Shown piece by piece: positions 17,661 through 27,766 of a stretch of DNA of 64,000 nt. Below the pieces are notes generated by a model, which was given only the letters and a program-made list of their open reading frames with translations, did not search any database and had not been told where the DNA came from. Each line of letters starts with the position of its first letter. The first letter of the stretch is position 1. Origin of the DNA: Halomonas sp. HL-93 (GTDB lineage Bacteria > Pseudomonadota > Gammaproteobacteria > Pseudomonadales > Halomonadaceae); assembly GCF_900086985.1 (NCBI RefSeq), contig NZ_LT593974.1, positions 1,364,001 through 1,428,000 of the forward strand, read 5' to 3'. The translations under genes were made by a program, and so were the position numbers.

Positions 17661-18965
17661 ATGTCCGAAACATTCAACGCTGATCGCGTCGCGCGGTTAT
17701 GCGAGTTTTTACGCCAGTCACCTACGCCTTGGCATGCCACGGGTGCGATGGCTGAGCGTTTAGAGCACGCTGGTTTTCAGCGACTGGAAGAGACGGCCAA
17801 TTGGCAGTTGATGCCCGGTCAGCGCTACTACGTGACGCGCAACGATTCATCGCTGATTGCCTTTCAACTTCCCTCGGGAGCGCTACGGGATTTGCGCATG
17901 ATAGGAGCGCATACGGATAGCCCCGGCCTACATTTAAAGCCTAATGCCACCCAGTATGCCGCCGGTTGGTTGCAGTTGGGGGTGCAGGTGTATGGCGGCG
18001 CGTTGCTTGCCCCGTGGTTTGACCGCGACTTAGGCATAGCTGGGCGGGTGCATATCCGCCATGCTGATGGACAGCTTGAGAGTATGCTCCTTAACGTTGA
18101 TCACCCGGTAGCGATCATTCCGAGCCTTGCGATTCACCTTGACCGCGATGTGAATGCAGGGCGTAGCATCAACCCCCAAACCCAAATGGCGCCGGTGCTG
18201 CTGCAGAGCGATACAGACAAGCTCCAGGACCTGTTGGCACGATGGCTGGAAGCCGAGCATGGCTTACGCGCCGTGGATATCGTCGATTTTGAGCTGGGCT
18301 TTTACGATGTGCAGCCACCTTCCCTGGTGGGCGTCAACCAGGAGCTGATTGCCAGCGCGCGGCTGGACAATTTGCTGTCATGTTTTGTGGGCCTGGAAGC
18401 GTTGCTTGACTGCGATGGGCAGCAAGGCGCGCTGCTGGTCGCCAATGATCATGAAGAAGTGGGCAGTGCGACTGCCTGCGGTGCACAAGGTCCCTTCTTG
18501 GGCGATGTGCTGAAGCGCCTCAATGCGCAGGTGGGAGGGGCGACTGAGGAATCGCTGGTGCAGCTGACTCAGTCGTCGCTGATGATCTCCTGTGATAACG
18601 CCCACGGGCTGCATCCCAACTTCCGTGATAAGCACGACGAGTTGCATGGGCCGTCGCTTAACGGCGGGCCGGTGATCAAGGTCAATGCCAGCCAGCGCTA
18701 TGCGACCAATAGCGTGACGGGCGCACTGTTCCGCGATGTTTGTCGCGATGCCGACGTGCCGGTACAGTCGTTTGTGACGCGATCAGACATGGGCTGCGGT
18801 ACCACCATCGGGCCGGTTACCGCCACCGAGGTCGGCGTGCCCACTATGGATGTGGGTCTGTCTCAGTGGGCGATGCACTCGATTCGGGAAACCGCAGGGA
18901 CTCAAGACGTTGAGTATCTAACCCGTGCGCTGGTGGGGTTTTTAAACCGCTCGACGTTAAGCTAG
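17661..18965 (+). CDS. M18-family aminopeptidase (aspartyl aminopeptidase type)
   Basis: A dinuclear zinc aminopeptidase of 434 residues; M18 enzymes prefer acidic N-terminal residues and are dodecameric. Metal ligands and catalytic residues are visible: His in GAHTDSPG, the Glu-Glu pair in NDHEEVGS, Asp in SCDNAHG, and His in the late AMHSIRE. It resembles Pseudomonas ApeB. The ATG at 17661 is preferred to in-frame ATGs at 17640 and 17649 because GGGGA lies at 17651-17655. It is divergent from prc and is closed by a terminator at 18989. Confidence 0.93.
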   Translation: MSETFNADRVARLCEFLRQSPTPWHATGAMAERLEHAGFQRLEETANWQLMPGQRYYVTRNDSSLIAFQLPSGALRDLRMIGAHTDSPGLHLKPNATQYAAGWLQLGVQVYGGALLAPWFDRDLGIAGRVHIRHADGQLESMLLNVDHPVAIIPSLAIHLDRDVNAGRSINPQTQMAPVLLQSDTDKLQDLLARWLEAEHGLRAVDIVDFELGFYDVQPPSLVGVNQELIASARLDNLLSCFVGLEALLDCDGQQGALLVANDHEEVGSATACGAQGPFLGDVLKRLNAQVGGATEESLVQLTQSSLMISCDNAHGLHPNFRDKHDELHGPSLNGGPVIKVNASQRYATNSVTGALFRDVCRDADVPVQSFVTRSDMGCGTTIGPVTATEVGVPTMDVGLSQWAMHSIRETAGTQDVEYLTRALVGFLNRSTLS

Positions 18966-18988
18966 AACCTTTAGCTACCGGCAAACAA

Positions 18989-19019
18989 AAAAGCCCGCCG
19001 ACAGTGTCAGCGGGCTTTT
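18989..19019 (+). terminator. rho-independent terminator after the M18 gene
   Basis: AAAAGCCCGC (18989-18998) pairs with GCGGGCTTTT (19010-19019). It starts 23 bases after the stop. A-run and T-run flank both sides, so it may also act on minus-strand transcripts leaving the tRNA-Met gene. Confidence 0.85.
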
Positions 19020-19029
19020 AATGTTCGCT

Positions 19030-19106
19030 TGGTGGCTACGCCCTGATTTGAACAGGGGACCCCATCATTATGAGTGATGTGCTCTAACCAGCTGAGCTAC
19101 GTAGCC
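19030..19106 (-). tRNA. tRNA-Met (CAT), elongator
   Basis: Read on the minus strand: acceptor GGCTACG/CGTAGCC, D-arm with GCTGGTTAGAGC, anticodon loop CTCATAA with CAT, T-arm CCCTG-TTCAAAT-CAGGG, encoded CCA (77 bases). It matches the E. coli elongator tRNA-Met almost throughout rather than the initiator, which begins with an unpaired C. Confidence 0.97.
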
Positions 19107-19170
19107 ATTCAACGGGGGCGAATATTACTCAGCGCTGCCGAGTCCGTCAAGCATTAGTTGGCGAGAGCCG

Positions 19171-20262
19171 CTACACATTGAAACGAAAATGCACGACGTC
19201 ACCGTCCTTGACGATATACTCCTTACCTTCAAGGCGCCATTTGCCTGCATCTTTGGCGCCTTGCTCGCCGCCCAGGGAAACAAAATCATCAAAGGCGACG
19301 ACCTCCGCGCGAATAAAGCCTTTCTGGAAGTCGGTATGGATAGCACCGGCGGCTTCAGGCGCGGTGGCTCCTTGCTTAACAGTCCAGGCGCGCACTTCCT
19401 TAACGCCCGCCGTGAAATAGGTCTGCAGGCCGAGCAGCGCATAGCCGGCGCGAATCACACGGTCCAAACCGGGTTCGTCCATCCCCATCTCACTTAAAAA
19501 CATCTCGCGTTCTTCGTCATCCAGTTCGGCGATTTCGGCTTCGATCTGGTTGCATACCGGCACCACCACAGCGCCTTCCTCGGCAGCGATTTCGTGAACG
19601 ACATCCAGATAAGGATTGTTCTCGAAACCGTCTTCATTGACGTTGGCGATGTACATGGTGGGCTTCAAGGTCAAAAAACCGAAGCTTTTTACCTGACGTT
19701 GCTCGTCTTCGCATAAGCCAAAGCTACGTAGCGGTAAGCCTTCAGCCACGTGCGGCTGGATACGGTCAAGAATCTCCTTGGTGGCAATCGCCTCTTTATC
19801 GCCGCCCTTCACCGAGCGGACAAGGCGCTGGCTGGCCTTTTCGACGGTGTCTAAATCGGCGAGTGCAAGCTCAAGATTAATCGTCTCAATATCGGCGCGT
19901 GGATCAACCTGGTTGGCCACGTGGATCACATTGTCATTGTCGAAACAGCGCACCACATGAGCGATGGCTTGGGTTTCGCGGATATTGGCTAGAAACTTGT
20001 TGCCCAACCCTTCGCCTTTTGAGGCGCCTGCCACCAGGCCTGCGATATCGACAAACTCCATCGTTGTCGGCAGGACTTTCTGCGGTTTGACGATCTCGGC
20101 AAGGGCATTAAGCCGCGGGTCGGGCATAGGCACGATCCCTACGTTGGGTTCGATGGTGCAGAAGGGAAAGTTTTCTGCGTCGATGCCTGATTTGGTAAGC
20201 GCATTGAACAGTGTGGACTTGCCGACGTTGGGCAGCCCGACGATGCCGCAGTTAAAACCCAT
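19171..20262 (-). CDS. ychF: ribosome-binding ATPase YchF
   Basis: YchF is an Obg-like P-loop protein that prefers ATP to GTP and binds ribosomes. The 363-residue length is exactly typical. It shows G1 GLPNVGKST (residues 8-16), the switch sequence with [20 protein letters not shown], a helical hairpin insert and the C-terminal TGS domain ending in [11 protein letters not shown]. In many gammaproteobacteria ychF follows pth as here. Confidence 0.97.
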   Translation of the reverse strand: MGFNCGIVGLPNVGKSTLFNALTKSGIDAENFPFCTIEPNVGIVPMPDPRLNALAEIVKPQKVLPTTMEFVDIAGLVAGASKGEGLGNKFLANIRETQAIAHVVRCFDNDNVIHVANQVDPRADIETINLELALADLDTVEKASQRLVRSVKGGDKEAIATKEILDRIQPHVAEGLPLRSFGLCEDEQRQVKSFGFLTLKPTMYIANVNEDGFENNPYLDVVHEIAAEEGAVVVPVCNQIEAEIAELDDEEREMFLSEMGMDEPGLDRVIRAGYALLGLQTYFTAGVKEVRAWTVKQGATAPEAAGAIHTDFQKGFIRAEVVAFDDFVSLGGEQGAKDAGKWRLEGKEYIVKDGDVVHFRFNV

Positions 20263-20346
20263 AAAATGTTCCTGAAAAGAGATGGTAGGGCGTAAAATTA
20301 ATCGCCATTCTACGAGATCAGCCCGCTGCCAACCACTGGTGAAATG

Positions 20347-20931
20347 TTATGGCTTTAGGCTGTGTAGTTGGTTCATGGCTTTGGCCCAGTCGCCAGCCAG
20401 GACCGAGGGCAAGGTTGCTAGGCACTCGTCGATGGCGCGCTCAATAGCCGTTTGCTCAGCCTTTCCAGCGCGACCTAGTACATAATTGGTGACCTGGCTT
20501 GCATCCCCCGGGTGGCCAATGCCGATACGTACTCGGTGAAACTGTTTTTGGTTGCCCAGTGCGCTGATGATATCGCGCAGTCCATTGTGGCCGCCATGGC
20601 CGCCACCGGTTTTATAACGTGCCTGGCCTGGCGGCAGGTCGAGTTCGTCGTGGGCCACCAATAAATTGTCAGGGGTAAGTTTGAAAAACTGGCACAGAGC
20701 AGCGACGGCTGCACCGCTGCGGTTCATAAAGGTGGTGGGGTTGAGTAAGTGCAGCTCATGGTCACCGACGCGCACCTTGGCATAATGGCCGAGGAACTTC
20801 TTTTCCGGGCGTAGTTCACCATGGGTGCTGCGGGCAATCGCATCGACGAGCCAAAAGCCGGCGTTGTGGCGCGTTGCCTCATAGTTAGCTCCGGGGTTGC
20901 CGAGTCCAATGATGGCCGTTACCTGGCTCAT
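20347..20931 (-). CDS. pth: peptidyl-tRNA hydrolase
   Basis: Pth releases tRNA from prematurely dropped peptidyl-tRNA. From the ATG at 20931 it has 194 residues and begins MSQVTAIIGLGNPG, matching the family; an upstream in-frame extension to 21054 runs through the rplY terminator and is rejected. The catalytic His lies in TRHNAGF, with NRSG and HDELDLPPG motifs after it. AGGTGGG precedes the start. Order rplY-pth-ychF on the minus strand is the common one. Confidence 0.96.
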   Translation of the reverse strand: MSQVTAIIGLGNPGANYEATRHNAGFWLVDAIARSTHGELRPEKKFLGHYAKVRVGDHELHLLNPTTFMNRSGAAVAALCQFFKLTPDNLLVAHDELDLPPGQARYKTGGGHGGHNGLRDIISALGNQKQFHRVRIGIGHPGDASQVTNYVLGRAGKAEQTAIERAIDECLATLPSVLAGDWAKAMNQLHSLKP

Positions 20932-20990
20932 TTCCCACCTCCAACAAAAATTCTGGGAGAACGTTTTTGATGACGCCTTGTGGCGGCCAC

Positions 20991-21019
20991 AAAAAAAATC
21001 AAGCGCCGAAGCGCTTGAT
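20991..21019 (-). terminator. terminator of rplY (minus strand)
   Basis: ATCAAGCGC (20998-21006) pairs with GCGCTTGAT (21011-21019) over a 4-base loop, and on the minus strand is followed by eight T. A second GC-rich hairpin (21033-21039 with 21046-21052) sits just upstream. Together they separate the abundant rplY mRNA from pth. Confidence 0.88.
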
Positions 21020-21063
21020 CGTAACATCACGAGGGCCGTGCGGGGACGGCCCACGCAGACAGC

Positions 21064-21720
21064 TTACTCGGCGCTGTTGTCTTCTTCGCCTTCACTGTCG
21101 CTTGCGCTTTCACCGTCTTCGTCTTCGTCGGTAGTACGAACTTTCATCTTGGTGATGCTGAGTACCGCGTTGTCATGCTCTTCGCCATGAGACAGATCCA
21201 CCGAGGTGACGCCTGCCGGCAGAGTCAGGTCAGACAGGTGCAGCGTCGTGCCGATCTCAGCTTTGCTGATGTCAACTTCCAGGTAGTCAGGAAGGTCTTT
21301 CGGCAAGCAGCTAATCGCCACTTCGTTAGCAAGAACGTGCAGTTCGCCGTCCTGATCCTTGATGCCGACACACACGTCTTCACCGATGACGTGCAGCGGC
21401 ACATTCATGGTGATTTCGTGGGTGGCATCAACACGCAGGAAGTCGGCGTGGGTCAGCAGCGGCTTGTACGGGTGACGCTGAAGGTCACGTACCACTACCT
21501 GCTCTTCCTTGCCTTCAATCACGAGCGTGATGACCGAGGAGAAGAATGACTCGTCTTCAATCGCTTTGTAGAAAGCGGTTTTTTCGACGGCAATTGACTG
21601 CGCGTCTTTTTCACCGCCGTAAACAACGGCCGGTACCTGTTGGTTCGCACGACGCAGGCGGCGGCTCGCACCTTTCCCCAGGTCATTACGAACGCTGGCT
21701 ATCAAACTAAAATCAGACAT
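21064..21720 (-). CDS. rplY: 50S ribosomal protein L25 (Ctc form)
   Basis: L25 binds 5S rRNA. At 218 residues this is the long Ctc/TL5 form: an N-terminal 5S-binding domain (about 1-95; [14 protein letters not shown]) and a C-terminal beta domain (about 100-190), unlike the 94-residue E. coli protein. The last 25 residues are almost all Asp, Glu and Ser, a tail common in long-form L25. It lies downstream of prs, a conserved pairing. Confidence 0.96.
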   Translation of the reverse strand: MSDFSLIASVRNDLGKGASRRLRRANQQVPAVVYGGEKDAQSIAVEKTAFYKAIEDESFFSSVITLVIEGKEEQVVVRDLQRHPYKPLLTHADFLRVDATHEITMNVPLHVIGEDVCVGIKDQDGELHVLANEVAISCLPKDLPDYLEVDISKAEIGTTLHLSDLTLPAGVTSVDLSHGEEHDNAVLSITKMKVRTTDEDEDGESASDSEGEEDNSAE

Positions 21721-21816
21721 GAAATGTGCCTCTTGGTTTAAGTAAGGAAACGCCGCCGCCCGCGACCAGACGACGACGCTTCCAGGGGCCCGTTGCCGGG
21801 CTATGGTGTCAGCCGA

Positions 21817-22758
21817 TTAGTGGAACATCGCGCTGACAGATTCTTCATTGCTGACCCGGCGGATAGCTTCCGCGATCAAGCCAGCAACACTCAATTGACG
21901 AATTTTGCCGCTGCGCCGCGCTGTGTCGGAGAGCGGGATGGTGTCGGTCACCACCACTTCATCAAGTACCGAGTTGGTAATATTATCGACGGCAGGGCCG
22001 GATAATATCGGGTGCGTGGCGTAAGCAACAACGCGCTTGGCACCGTGATCTTTTAGCGCTTCTCCGGCTTTGCAAAGCGTGCCGGCGGTGTCGATCATAT
22101 CGTCGACGACCACACAGGTGCGGCCTTCGATTTCACCGATGATGTGCATCACCTGGGCTTGGTTAGCCTGGGGGCGACGCTTATCGATAATGGCCAAATC
22201 GGCGTTAAGCTGTTTGGCGATGGCGCGAGCGCGAACTACGCCGCCAACGTCGGGGGATACCACTACCAGGTCGCTGTAGTTCTGACGTTCAATGTCGTCG
22301 AGCAAAATAGGCGACCCGTAAACGTTATCAACCGGCACGTCGAAAAAGCCTTGAATCTGATCGGCGTGCAGGTCCATGGTCATGACGCGGTCTACGCCAG
22401 CCTTAACCATCATATCGGCCACTACCTTGGCGGAAATGGGTACCCGCGCCGAACGCACGCGTCGGTCCTGGCGTGCATAGCCAAAGTAGGGCAGCACGGC
22501 CGTGATGCGAGTGGCTGAGGCGCGCCGCAGGGCGTCGACCATCAGGATCAGTTCCATCAAGTTATCGTTGGTCGGCGCACAGGTGGATTGCAGGATGAAG
22601 ACATCCTTACCGCGCACGTTCTCATTGATCTCGACCGCGATTTCACCGTCGCTGAATTGACCCACCGTGGCATTACCCATTCGGCTGTCTAAGCTCTCGG
22701 CAATTTTTTGAGCGAGTTCGGGATTAGCGTTCCCGGCGAAAACCATCAATTTTGACAC
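21817..22758 (-). CDS. prs: ribose-phosphate pyrophosphokinase
   Basis: Prs makes phosphoribosyl pyrophosphate from ribose-5-phosphate and ATP, feeding nucleotide, His, Trp and NAD synthesis. The 313-residue class I enzyme has [16 protein letters not shown] (the flexible-loop region) and the PRPP-binding signature [13 protein letters not shown]. It lies between rplY and tRNA-Gln, downstream of ispE and lolB, the standard gammaproteobacterial arrangement. Confidence 0.97.
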   Translation of the reverse strand: MSKLMVFAGNANPELAQKIAESLDSRMGNATVGQFSDGEIAVEINENVRGKDVFILQSTCAPTNDNLMELILMVDALRRASATRITAVLPYFGYARQDRRVRSARVPISAKVVADMMVKAGVDRVMTMDLHADQIQGFFDVPVDNVYGSPILLDDIERQNYSDLVVVSPDVGGVVRARAIAKQLNADLAIIDKRRPQANQAQVMHIIGEIEGRTCVVVDDMIDTAGTLCKAGEALKDHGAKRVVAYATHPILSGPAVDNITNSVLDEVVVTDTIPLSDTARRSGKIRQLSVAGLIAEAIRRVSNEESVSAMFH

Positions 22759-22816
22759 GCGCAGCCACCTTTGCAGTGTTGGGGATCAGGGAGGAAAACG
22801 CAGGTCAACGTTAGGT

Positions 22817-22891
22817 TGGCTGGGGTACCAGGATTCGAACCTGGGAATGCCGATACCAAAAACCGGTGCCTTACCACTTGGCGATACCCCA
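22817..22891 (-). tRNA. tRNA-Gln (TTG)
   Basis: Minus-strand 75-base tRNA with encoded CCA: acceptor TGGGGTA/TACCCCA, anticodon stem CCGGT/ATCGG with loop TTTTGGT giving anticodon TTG, and T-arm CCAGG-TTCGAAT-CCTGG. It lies in the ispE-prs gap, a conserved position. Confidence 0.97.
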
Positions 22892-22920
22892 GTAATAACC
22901 TAATGCGATGACCGGGCGAA

Positions 22921-23769
22921 TCAGCAGCCCAAAGCATCATGTAGAGGAGAGGTGTTGAGTCCGCGTGCTACCCAGGCTGGTCCGTGATGGCCCGCCGCCT
23001 CGGCAACTGCGTATGCCGTCTGCGCATTCTCAAATGCAGCAAACACGCAGGCCCCTGTGCCGGTTAACCGGCTCGGTGCATGCTGTGATAGCCAGTCTAG
23101 CGTTTCCGCAATGGCTGGATAGCGCTGTTTGACCACGGCTTCACAGTCGTTGCGCCACTCCGACGCTCCCCCCTGCAGTGCGCGCGCCATAGTAATGGGG
23201 CGGCTGTCGCGTGTCAATTGCGGGTCCTTGAATACAGCAGGCGTTGAAACGCTAACGCCGGGGTGAATAATCACAAACCAGGGGGTGTCGAGCATGACCG
23301 GCGTAAGCTGCTCTCCAACGCCTTCCGCCCAGGCACTACGGCCATACACAAATACGGGGACATCAGCGCCTAGCTGTAGCCCCAGTTGGGCCAGCTCATC
23401 AAGCGAAAAACCCAGCTGCCAGAGCACATTGAGGCCCAGTAGCGTTGTGGCCGCATCGGAGCTGCCGCCGCCAAGCCCGCCACCCATGGGTAGCTTTTTG
23501 TCCAATGCCAGCGTCGCGCCCTGTCGGGTGCCGCTGGCCTGCTGGAGCAGCCGTGCGGCACGTACGATCAGATTGTCGCTATCGGCGACGCCAGGCACAC
23601 GGCTAATTAGTTGGATGATGCCGTCATCGCGCGCGCTAAGTGTCAACTGGTCGCACAAGTTAACGATCTGAAACAGCGTTTGCAGCCGATGGTAGCCGTC
23701 TTCACGACGGCCGGTAATGTGTAACAGCCGATTCAGCTTGGCGGGCGCGGGCAGCGTTAAGGTCGTCAT
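22921..23769 (-). CDS. ispE: 4-diphosphocytidyl-2-C-methyl-D-erythritol kinase
   Basis: IspE phosphorylates CDP-methylerythritol in the MEP isoprenoid pathway. The 282-residue GHMP kinase has the substrate segment PAKLNRLLHITGRREDGYH and the ATP loop PMGGGLGGGSSDAA. It starts 11 bases after the lolB stop, so both are in one operon. Confidence 0.96.
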   Translation of the reverse strand: MTTLTLPAPAKLNRLLHITGRREDGYHRLQTLFQIVNLCDQLTLSARDDGIIQLISRVPGVADSDNLIVRAARLLQQASGTRQGATLALDKKLPMGGGLGGGSSDAATTLLGLNVLWQLGFSLDELAQLGLQLGADVPVFVYGRSAWAEGVGEQLTPVMLDTPWFVIIHPGVSVSTPAVFKDPQLTRDSRPITMARALQGGASEWRNDCEAVVKQRYPAIAETLDWLSQHAPSRLTGTGACVFAAFENAQTAYAVAEAAGHHGPAWVARGLNTSPLHDALGC

Positions 23770-23780
23770 AATGGCTTGGC

Positions 23781-24431
23781 TTATTCGTCCTCGTCATCCG
23801 TGGGACGCCACTCATTGACGATTAGGGTGATGCGAATATCGTCATAGTTCATGACCAGGCGGCGCGGTAGCCAAAGCCCGTTGTATTGCTCCCATTCGCG
23901 ATAGTCAATTTCCCAACCATCCTGTTCCAGGTGGCTTGGGAAGCCAAACTCATCGGTTTCCAACTGGTAGTTGTCGTCATCCCCGGGCAGGCCGCGCGTC
24001 CAGTCGGGCATGGCGCGGACCGGCAGTGACCAGCCGAGTTGTTCTTCCATCAGTGCTTCTGGGGTTTCTGCTTCAAACTGGCCGTCGCCGTTAGACAGCG
24101 AGAAGCGCCCCTCGCTGCCTTCCAACACGGTACGGCCACCGCCAAAGGGACCGCTAATCAGCATGCGAAAGTAATGCGGATGCTGATTCCAGTCGAGGTT
24201 GGCACTGGTGTTTTCGTCAGGAGTGCGTAGCCCGGCCTTACCTACCAGGGTCCAGGTGTCGAGTGCTTCAACCTCGGCCTCTTGGGCCTCCCAGTCACCG
24301 GCTTGTCGACCGCTTTCATCTTGCGGTGCCTGGGTGGCACACCCGGCGAGTAATACCGCCACCGCACAGGCCATCAGCCTTGAGGCGCGGCGTAAAGGAT
24401 GGCTCGGAATAAAAATTGAAGAGGTGTGCAT
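23781..24431 (-). CDS. lolB: outer-membrane lipoprotein insertion protein LolB
   Basis: LolB accepts lipoproteins from LolA and inserts them in the outer membrane. From the ATG at 24431 (GGAG a few bases upstream) it has 216 residues with a signal peptide and lipobox LAGC. The mature part shows WTLVGKAGLRT, a GPFGGGRTVLEG strand pair and LPVRAMPDWTRGLP, all in the family order. The acidic tail is short. An in-frame start at 24485 is rejected because it would overlap the ribosome site. Confidence 0.93.
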   Translation of the reverse strand: MHTSSIFIPSHPLRRASRLMACAVAVLLAGCATQAPQDESGRQAGDWEAQEAEVEALDTWTLVGKAGLRTPDENTSANLDWNQHPHYFRMLISGPFGGGRTVLEGSEGRFSLSNGDGQFEAETPEALMEEQLGWSLPVRAMPDWTRGLPGDDDNYQLETDEFGFPSHLEQDGWEIDYREWEQYNGLWLPRRLVMNYDDIRITLIVNEWRPTDDEDE

Positions 24432-24495
24432 GTCGGACTCCTTGTCAGTTAATTGGTCAACGGCGATCGCATTAAAGAATGGCATTCGGCTCGCG

Positions 24496-26250
24496 TTAGA
24501 GGGAATCTGCCGGGTCGAGTTCGGGATAGCGCTGTATTAATGCATCAATGGTTGGGTGGTTTGCGGTGCGCTGCTGTACGTCATTGATAATCTGGCGCGC
24601 TTCGTCACTTCGTCCAAGGGCATGCAGTACTTCAGCCAGGTGAGCGGCAATTTCCTGATCGGGCATGCGTGAATAAGCTCGTTCCAGCCAAGTGAGCGCT
24701 TCCTGAGGGTCGCCGAGGCGGTAGTGCACCCAGCCGAGGCTATCGAGAACGGCTGGATTATCAGCATCTAGCTTGTAGGCGCGCTCAATCAATTCGCGAG
24801 CTTCCTCCAGGCGGTCAGGAAGATCCAGATCCGCTAGGGTATAACCTAGCGCATTGAGTGCCACGGCGTTGTCGGGTTCGATGCTGATTACGTGGCGCAG
24901 ATCCTGTTCCATTTGCTCAACGTCACCCATCTCCCAGGCACGCATTGCTCGATGGTAAAGCAGCTCAGTGTCATCGGGCGTGCGCGTTAGTTCGCGGGCG
25001 AGCAGAGCTTCTGCGTCAGCGGTGCGGCCGAGTTCGTCGAGCAACTGTACTTCCAGTTTAACTAAGTCGCTAAAGTAATCTTCATGACGCATGCGCTCGA
25101 CGCGCAAGAAGGCGCGCGCGTCGATTAGCCGGTCGTCATCGATGAGCATTTGCGCCGCTGTAGCGCGTGCCGGTAAAAACTCCTCGCCACCATCTACCTG
25201 ACGATAGTAGAGCAGCGCGTTCTCGGTGTCGTCTTCGGACTGGGCGATTAACCCAAGTAAATAATAGGCCAGGTTAGGCGTATTATCTTGACCCACCAGT
25301 GGCTTGAGTAGGCGCTGCGCGGGGGCGGCATAACCCTCATCTAAGTAAAGCTGCGCCAGGGCGACCCGCAATGCATCGCTGCCTGAATGACGGTCGAGCA
25401 GCGCATCGGTTTGCTGTTGGGCGGCGTCCAGATTATCAAGGCGGATCTCGGCTTGAGCCAGCAGCAGTAAAAAGCGCACATCGTCTGGGTTGTCCTGCAG
25501 GCCTTGCTGGGCCGCCTGACGCGCCCTGGCGGGATTGTCGGTTTCAAATGCCAGCTGACCTTCTACCAGTAGCAGCGTGGGCCGCTCAGTCAAACCAGAG
25601 GCTTGATCAAGGTAGCCACGGGCTTGCTCGGTACGCCCCAATGCCGCTTCCCAAAGTGCAGCCGCCAGCAGTGCATCGGCTTGCTGCACTGGGTCGCTGG
25701 GCGGCGTTTGATTTAAGTGCTCGACGAGGCGGTTCAGCAAGCTGTCAAGCGGGCCCTGTTCAGCAATCGCCGTTTCAGCAAAGCCGGTTAGCTCGCCATC
25801 CTGGTTGGCCGCTGTCAAGGCGAGACGGCGCTCCAGGCTTTCTAGCCAATTGCCCTGTTGCAGCGATAGAGCAGCCAACAGCCGGTTCGGGGTTTCGGCC
25901 TGAGGGTTGAGCGCTTTCCAGCCCTGTGCTGCCTCCTCAATCAGGCTGTCGTCATCGCTAAAGCGAGCGGCAAAGGTCGCTCGCTCAGCCAGTTCCTCCG
26001 CGCCGAAGCGTTCTGCAGCTTCAAGGTAGCCTTGGCTTGCGCGCTTGAAGTCGCCGCGCTGCCCAGCAAACTCTGCCTGCAGCAGCGTGCTTAAGCCGGC
26101 AGCGTCCAGCCCCTGCGAAATGGGCGGGGCGTTACGCATGGGGTCATCGGTAAACGGCAGCCGCTCATCGTGGGCATTGGGCGACAACTGACAGCCGCTC
26201 ACGAATAGCGTGATGGCGGCCAGGGGGAATAGCAGCAAACGTGGTGGCAT
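24496..26250 (-). CDS. TPR-repeat lipoprotein (lolB-hemA intergenic type)
   Basis: A 584-residue lipoprotein (signal peptide, lipobox VSGC at about residue 20) built almost wholly of tetratricopeptide-like helical repeats; clear TPRs near the C-terminus include NAVALNALGYTLADL and NPAVLDSLGWVHYRLGDPQEALTWLERAY. Pseudomonads have a homologous gene at the same place between lolB and hemA. TPR lipoproteins scaffold complexes at the outer or inner membrane; the partner here is unknown. It is divergent from hemA and lies 64 bases upstream of lolB. Confidence 0.88.
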   Translation of the reverse strand: MPPRLLLFPLAAITLFVSGCQLSPNAHDERLPFTDDPMRNAPPISQGLDAAGLSTLLQAEFAGQRGDFKRASQGYLEAAERFGAEELAERATFAARFSDDDSLIEEAAQGWKALNPQAETPNRLLAALSLQQGNWLESLERRLALTAANQDGELTGFAETAIAEQGPLDSLLNRLVEHLNQTPPSDPVQQADALLAAALWEAALGRTEQARGYLDQASGLTERPTLLLVEGQLAFETDNPARARQAAQQGLQDNPDDVRFLLLLAQAEIRLDNLDAAQQQTDALLDRHSGSDALRVALAQLYLDEGYAAPAQRLLKPLVGQDNTPNLAYYLLGLIAQSEDDTENALLYYRQVDGGEEFLPARATAAQMLIDDDRLIDARAFLRVERMRHEDYFSDLVKLEVQLLDELGRTADAEALLARELTRTPDDTELLYHRAMRAWEMGDVEQMEQDLRHVISIEPDNAVALNALGYTLADLDLPDRLEEARELIERAYKLDADNPAVLDSLGWVHYRLGDPQEALTWLERAYSRMPDQEIAAHLAEVLHALGRSDEARQIINDVQQRTANHPTIDALIQRYPELDPADSL

Positions 26251-26452
26251 GCGGGTCTCAATCAGGTGGCCGAGTGCTCAGCATAGCGGCTTGCCCGCCT
26301 GCGGCAAAGTGGTGTGCGCCAGATCATTGTGTGCTGTGGTAAGATAACCCACTTTATCGAGCGGCATTTAGCCCTCACCATCGCTGCTTAGACTTGCCCG
26401 AGCAAGCCCAAACTGACGTGAAGACCGACATACTAGCGAAGACGCATACCCC

Positions 26453-27766
26453 ATGACGCTCCTTGCCCTGGGAATTAATCATCGCACCGCCAGCGTAGCC
26501 GTGCGGGAACAAGTTGCTTTCACACCGGCGCAGCTCGACCACGCGCTGGCGGAATTGCGTGCGCTGCCGCAAATCAGCGAGGCGGCGGTGCTATCGACCT
26601 GTAACCGCACAGAGCTTTATTGCGTCACTAACGCGGCGGGTGAGCAAATCGTACTTGACTGGCTGGGCCGCTTTCATCAATTAAAAGTGGATGAGTTGAC
26701 CCGCTGCGCCTACCACTACCTGGACAACGAAGCGGTACGCCACCTGATGCGCGTGGCCGTGGGACTGGATTCCATGGTGCTGGGTGAGCCGCAAATTCTT
26801 GGTCAGTTGAAAGACGCCTATCAGCAGGCCCGTGAAGCTCAGGGGCTGGGTAGTGAGCTTGAGCGGTTATTCCAGCATACCTTTGCGGTTGCCAAACAGG
26901 TGCGTACGGAAACCGGTATCGGTAAAAACCCGGTGTCGGTGGCTTATGCGGCGGTCAGTATGGCAAGCCGGATTTTCGACGACTTTGGTCGCTCGCGGGC
27001 GCTGCTGATCGGGGCAGGAGAAACCATCGAGTTAGTCGCCCGGCATCTCCATGAGGCGGGAGTTCGCAAACTGACGGTTGCTAACCGTACCCGCGAGCGA
27101 GCCGAGAAAATTTCGGGGCCGTTAGGCGGCACCGCGATTACTCTGCCGGAGATTCCGGCCGCGTTGGAAGAGGCCGATATCGTCATTTCCTCGACGGCGG
27201 CACCACTGCCAATTTTGGGCAAGGGAATGGTTGAGCGTGCCCTGAAAAAACGCCGTCATCGCCCGGTGTTCATGGTTGATATTGCCGTGCCGCGCGATAT
27301 CGAGCCTGAGGTGGGTGAGCTTGCCGATGTTTTCCTCTACACAGTTGATGACCTTGAAGAAGTCATTCAGGAAAACCGCCGCCATCGCCAAGTGGCAGCC
27401 GACCAAGCTGAGTCTCTGATTGAGCATGGTGTTAGCGGCTGGCAGCATGAGCGGCGCATTCGTCATGGCGGCGAGCTTATTCGCGGCTACCGCCGTCACG
27501 GGGAGTCGCTGCGTGATACAGCACGAGATCAGGCCTTGGAGCGATTGGCGCGCGGCGAAGACCCGGCCAAGGTCGTCGAGCGCCTGGCCCACCAGCTGGC
27601 CAATCGGCTGATGCATCAACCGACACAAACGCTGCGCGATGCCGCATCTCAAGAGGATCACGTGTTATTGGAGGCGGCGCCGCGCCTCTTGATGCCGCCT
27701 AAGCCCGCCTTTGAGAAACCATCGACATCGACGGCCAATCGCCAGAAGGATGACACGCCCGCATGA
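26453..27766 (+). CDS. hemA: glutamyl-tRNA reductase
   Basis: HemA reduces glutamyl-tRNA to glutamate-1-semialdehyde, the first step of the C5 tetrapyrrole pathway. The 437-residue protein has the catalytic Cys50 in [10 protein letters not shown], the [15 protein letters not shown] signature, an NADPH domain ([16 protein letters not shown]) and a helical dimerisation domain. Its stop overlaps the prfA start (ATGA), the conserved hemA-prfA-prmC operon. Confidence 0.97.
   Translation: MTLLALGINHRTASVAVREQVAFTPAQLDHALAELRALPQISEAAVLSTCNRTELYCVTNAAGEQIVLDWLGRFHQLKVDELTRCAYHYLDNEAVRHLMRVAVGLDSMVLGEPQILGQLKDAYQQAREAQGLGSELERLFQHTFAVAKQVRTETGIGKNPVSVAYAAVSMASRIFDDFGRSRALLIGAGETIELVARHLHEAGVRKLTVANRTRERAEKISGPLGGTAITLPEIPAALEEADIVISSTAAPLPILGKGMVERALKKRRHRPVFMVDIAVPRDIEPEVGELADVFLYTVDDLEEVIQENRRHRQVAADQAESLIEHGVSGWQHERRIRHGGELIRGYRRHGESLRDTARDQALERLARGEDPAKVVERLAHQLANRLMHQPTQTLRDAASQEDHVLLEAAPRLLMPPKPAFEKPSTSTANRQKDDTPA

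Noticed and set aside
19030..19106. tRNA-Met as an integration site
   Set aside because: No integrase, repeat of the tRNA 3' end or foreign genes nearby; both sides are core genes.
20932..21054. N-terminal extension of pth
   Set aside because: It would translate through the rplY terminator and precede the conserved MSQVTAIIGLGNPG start.
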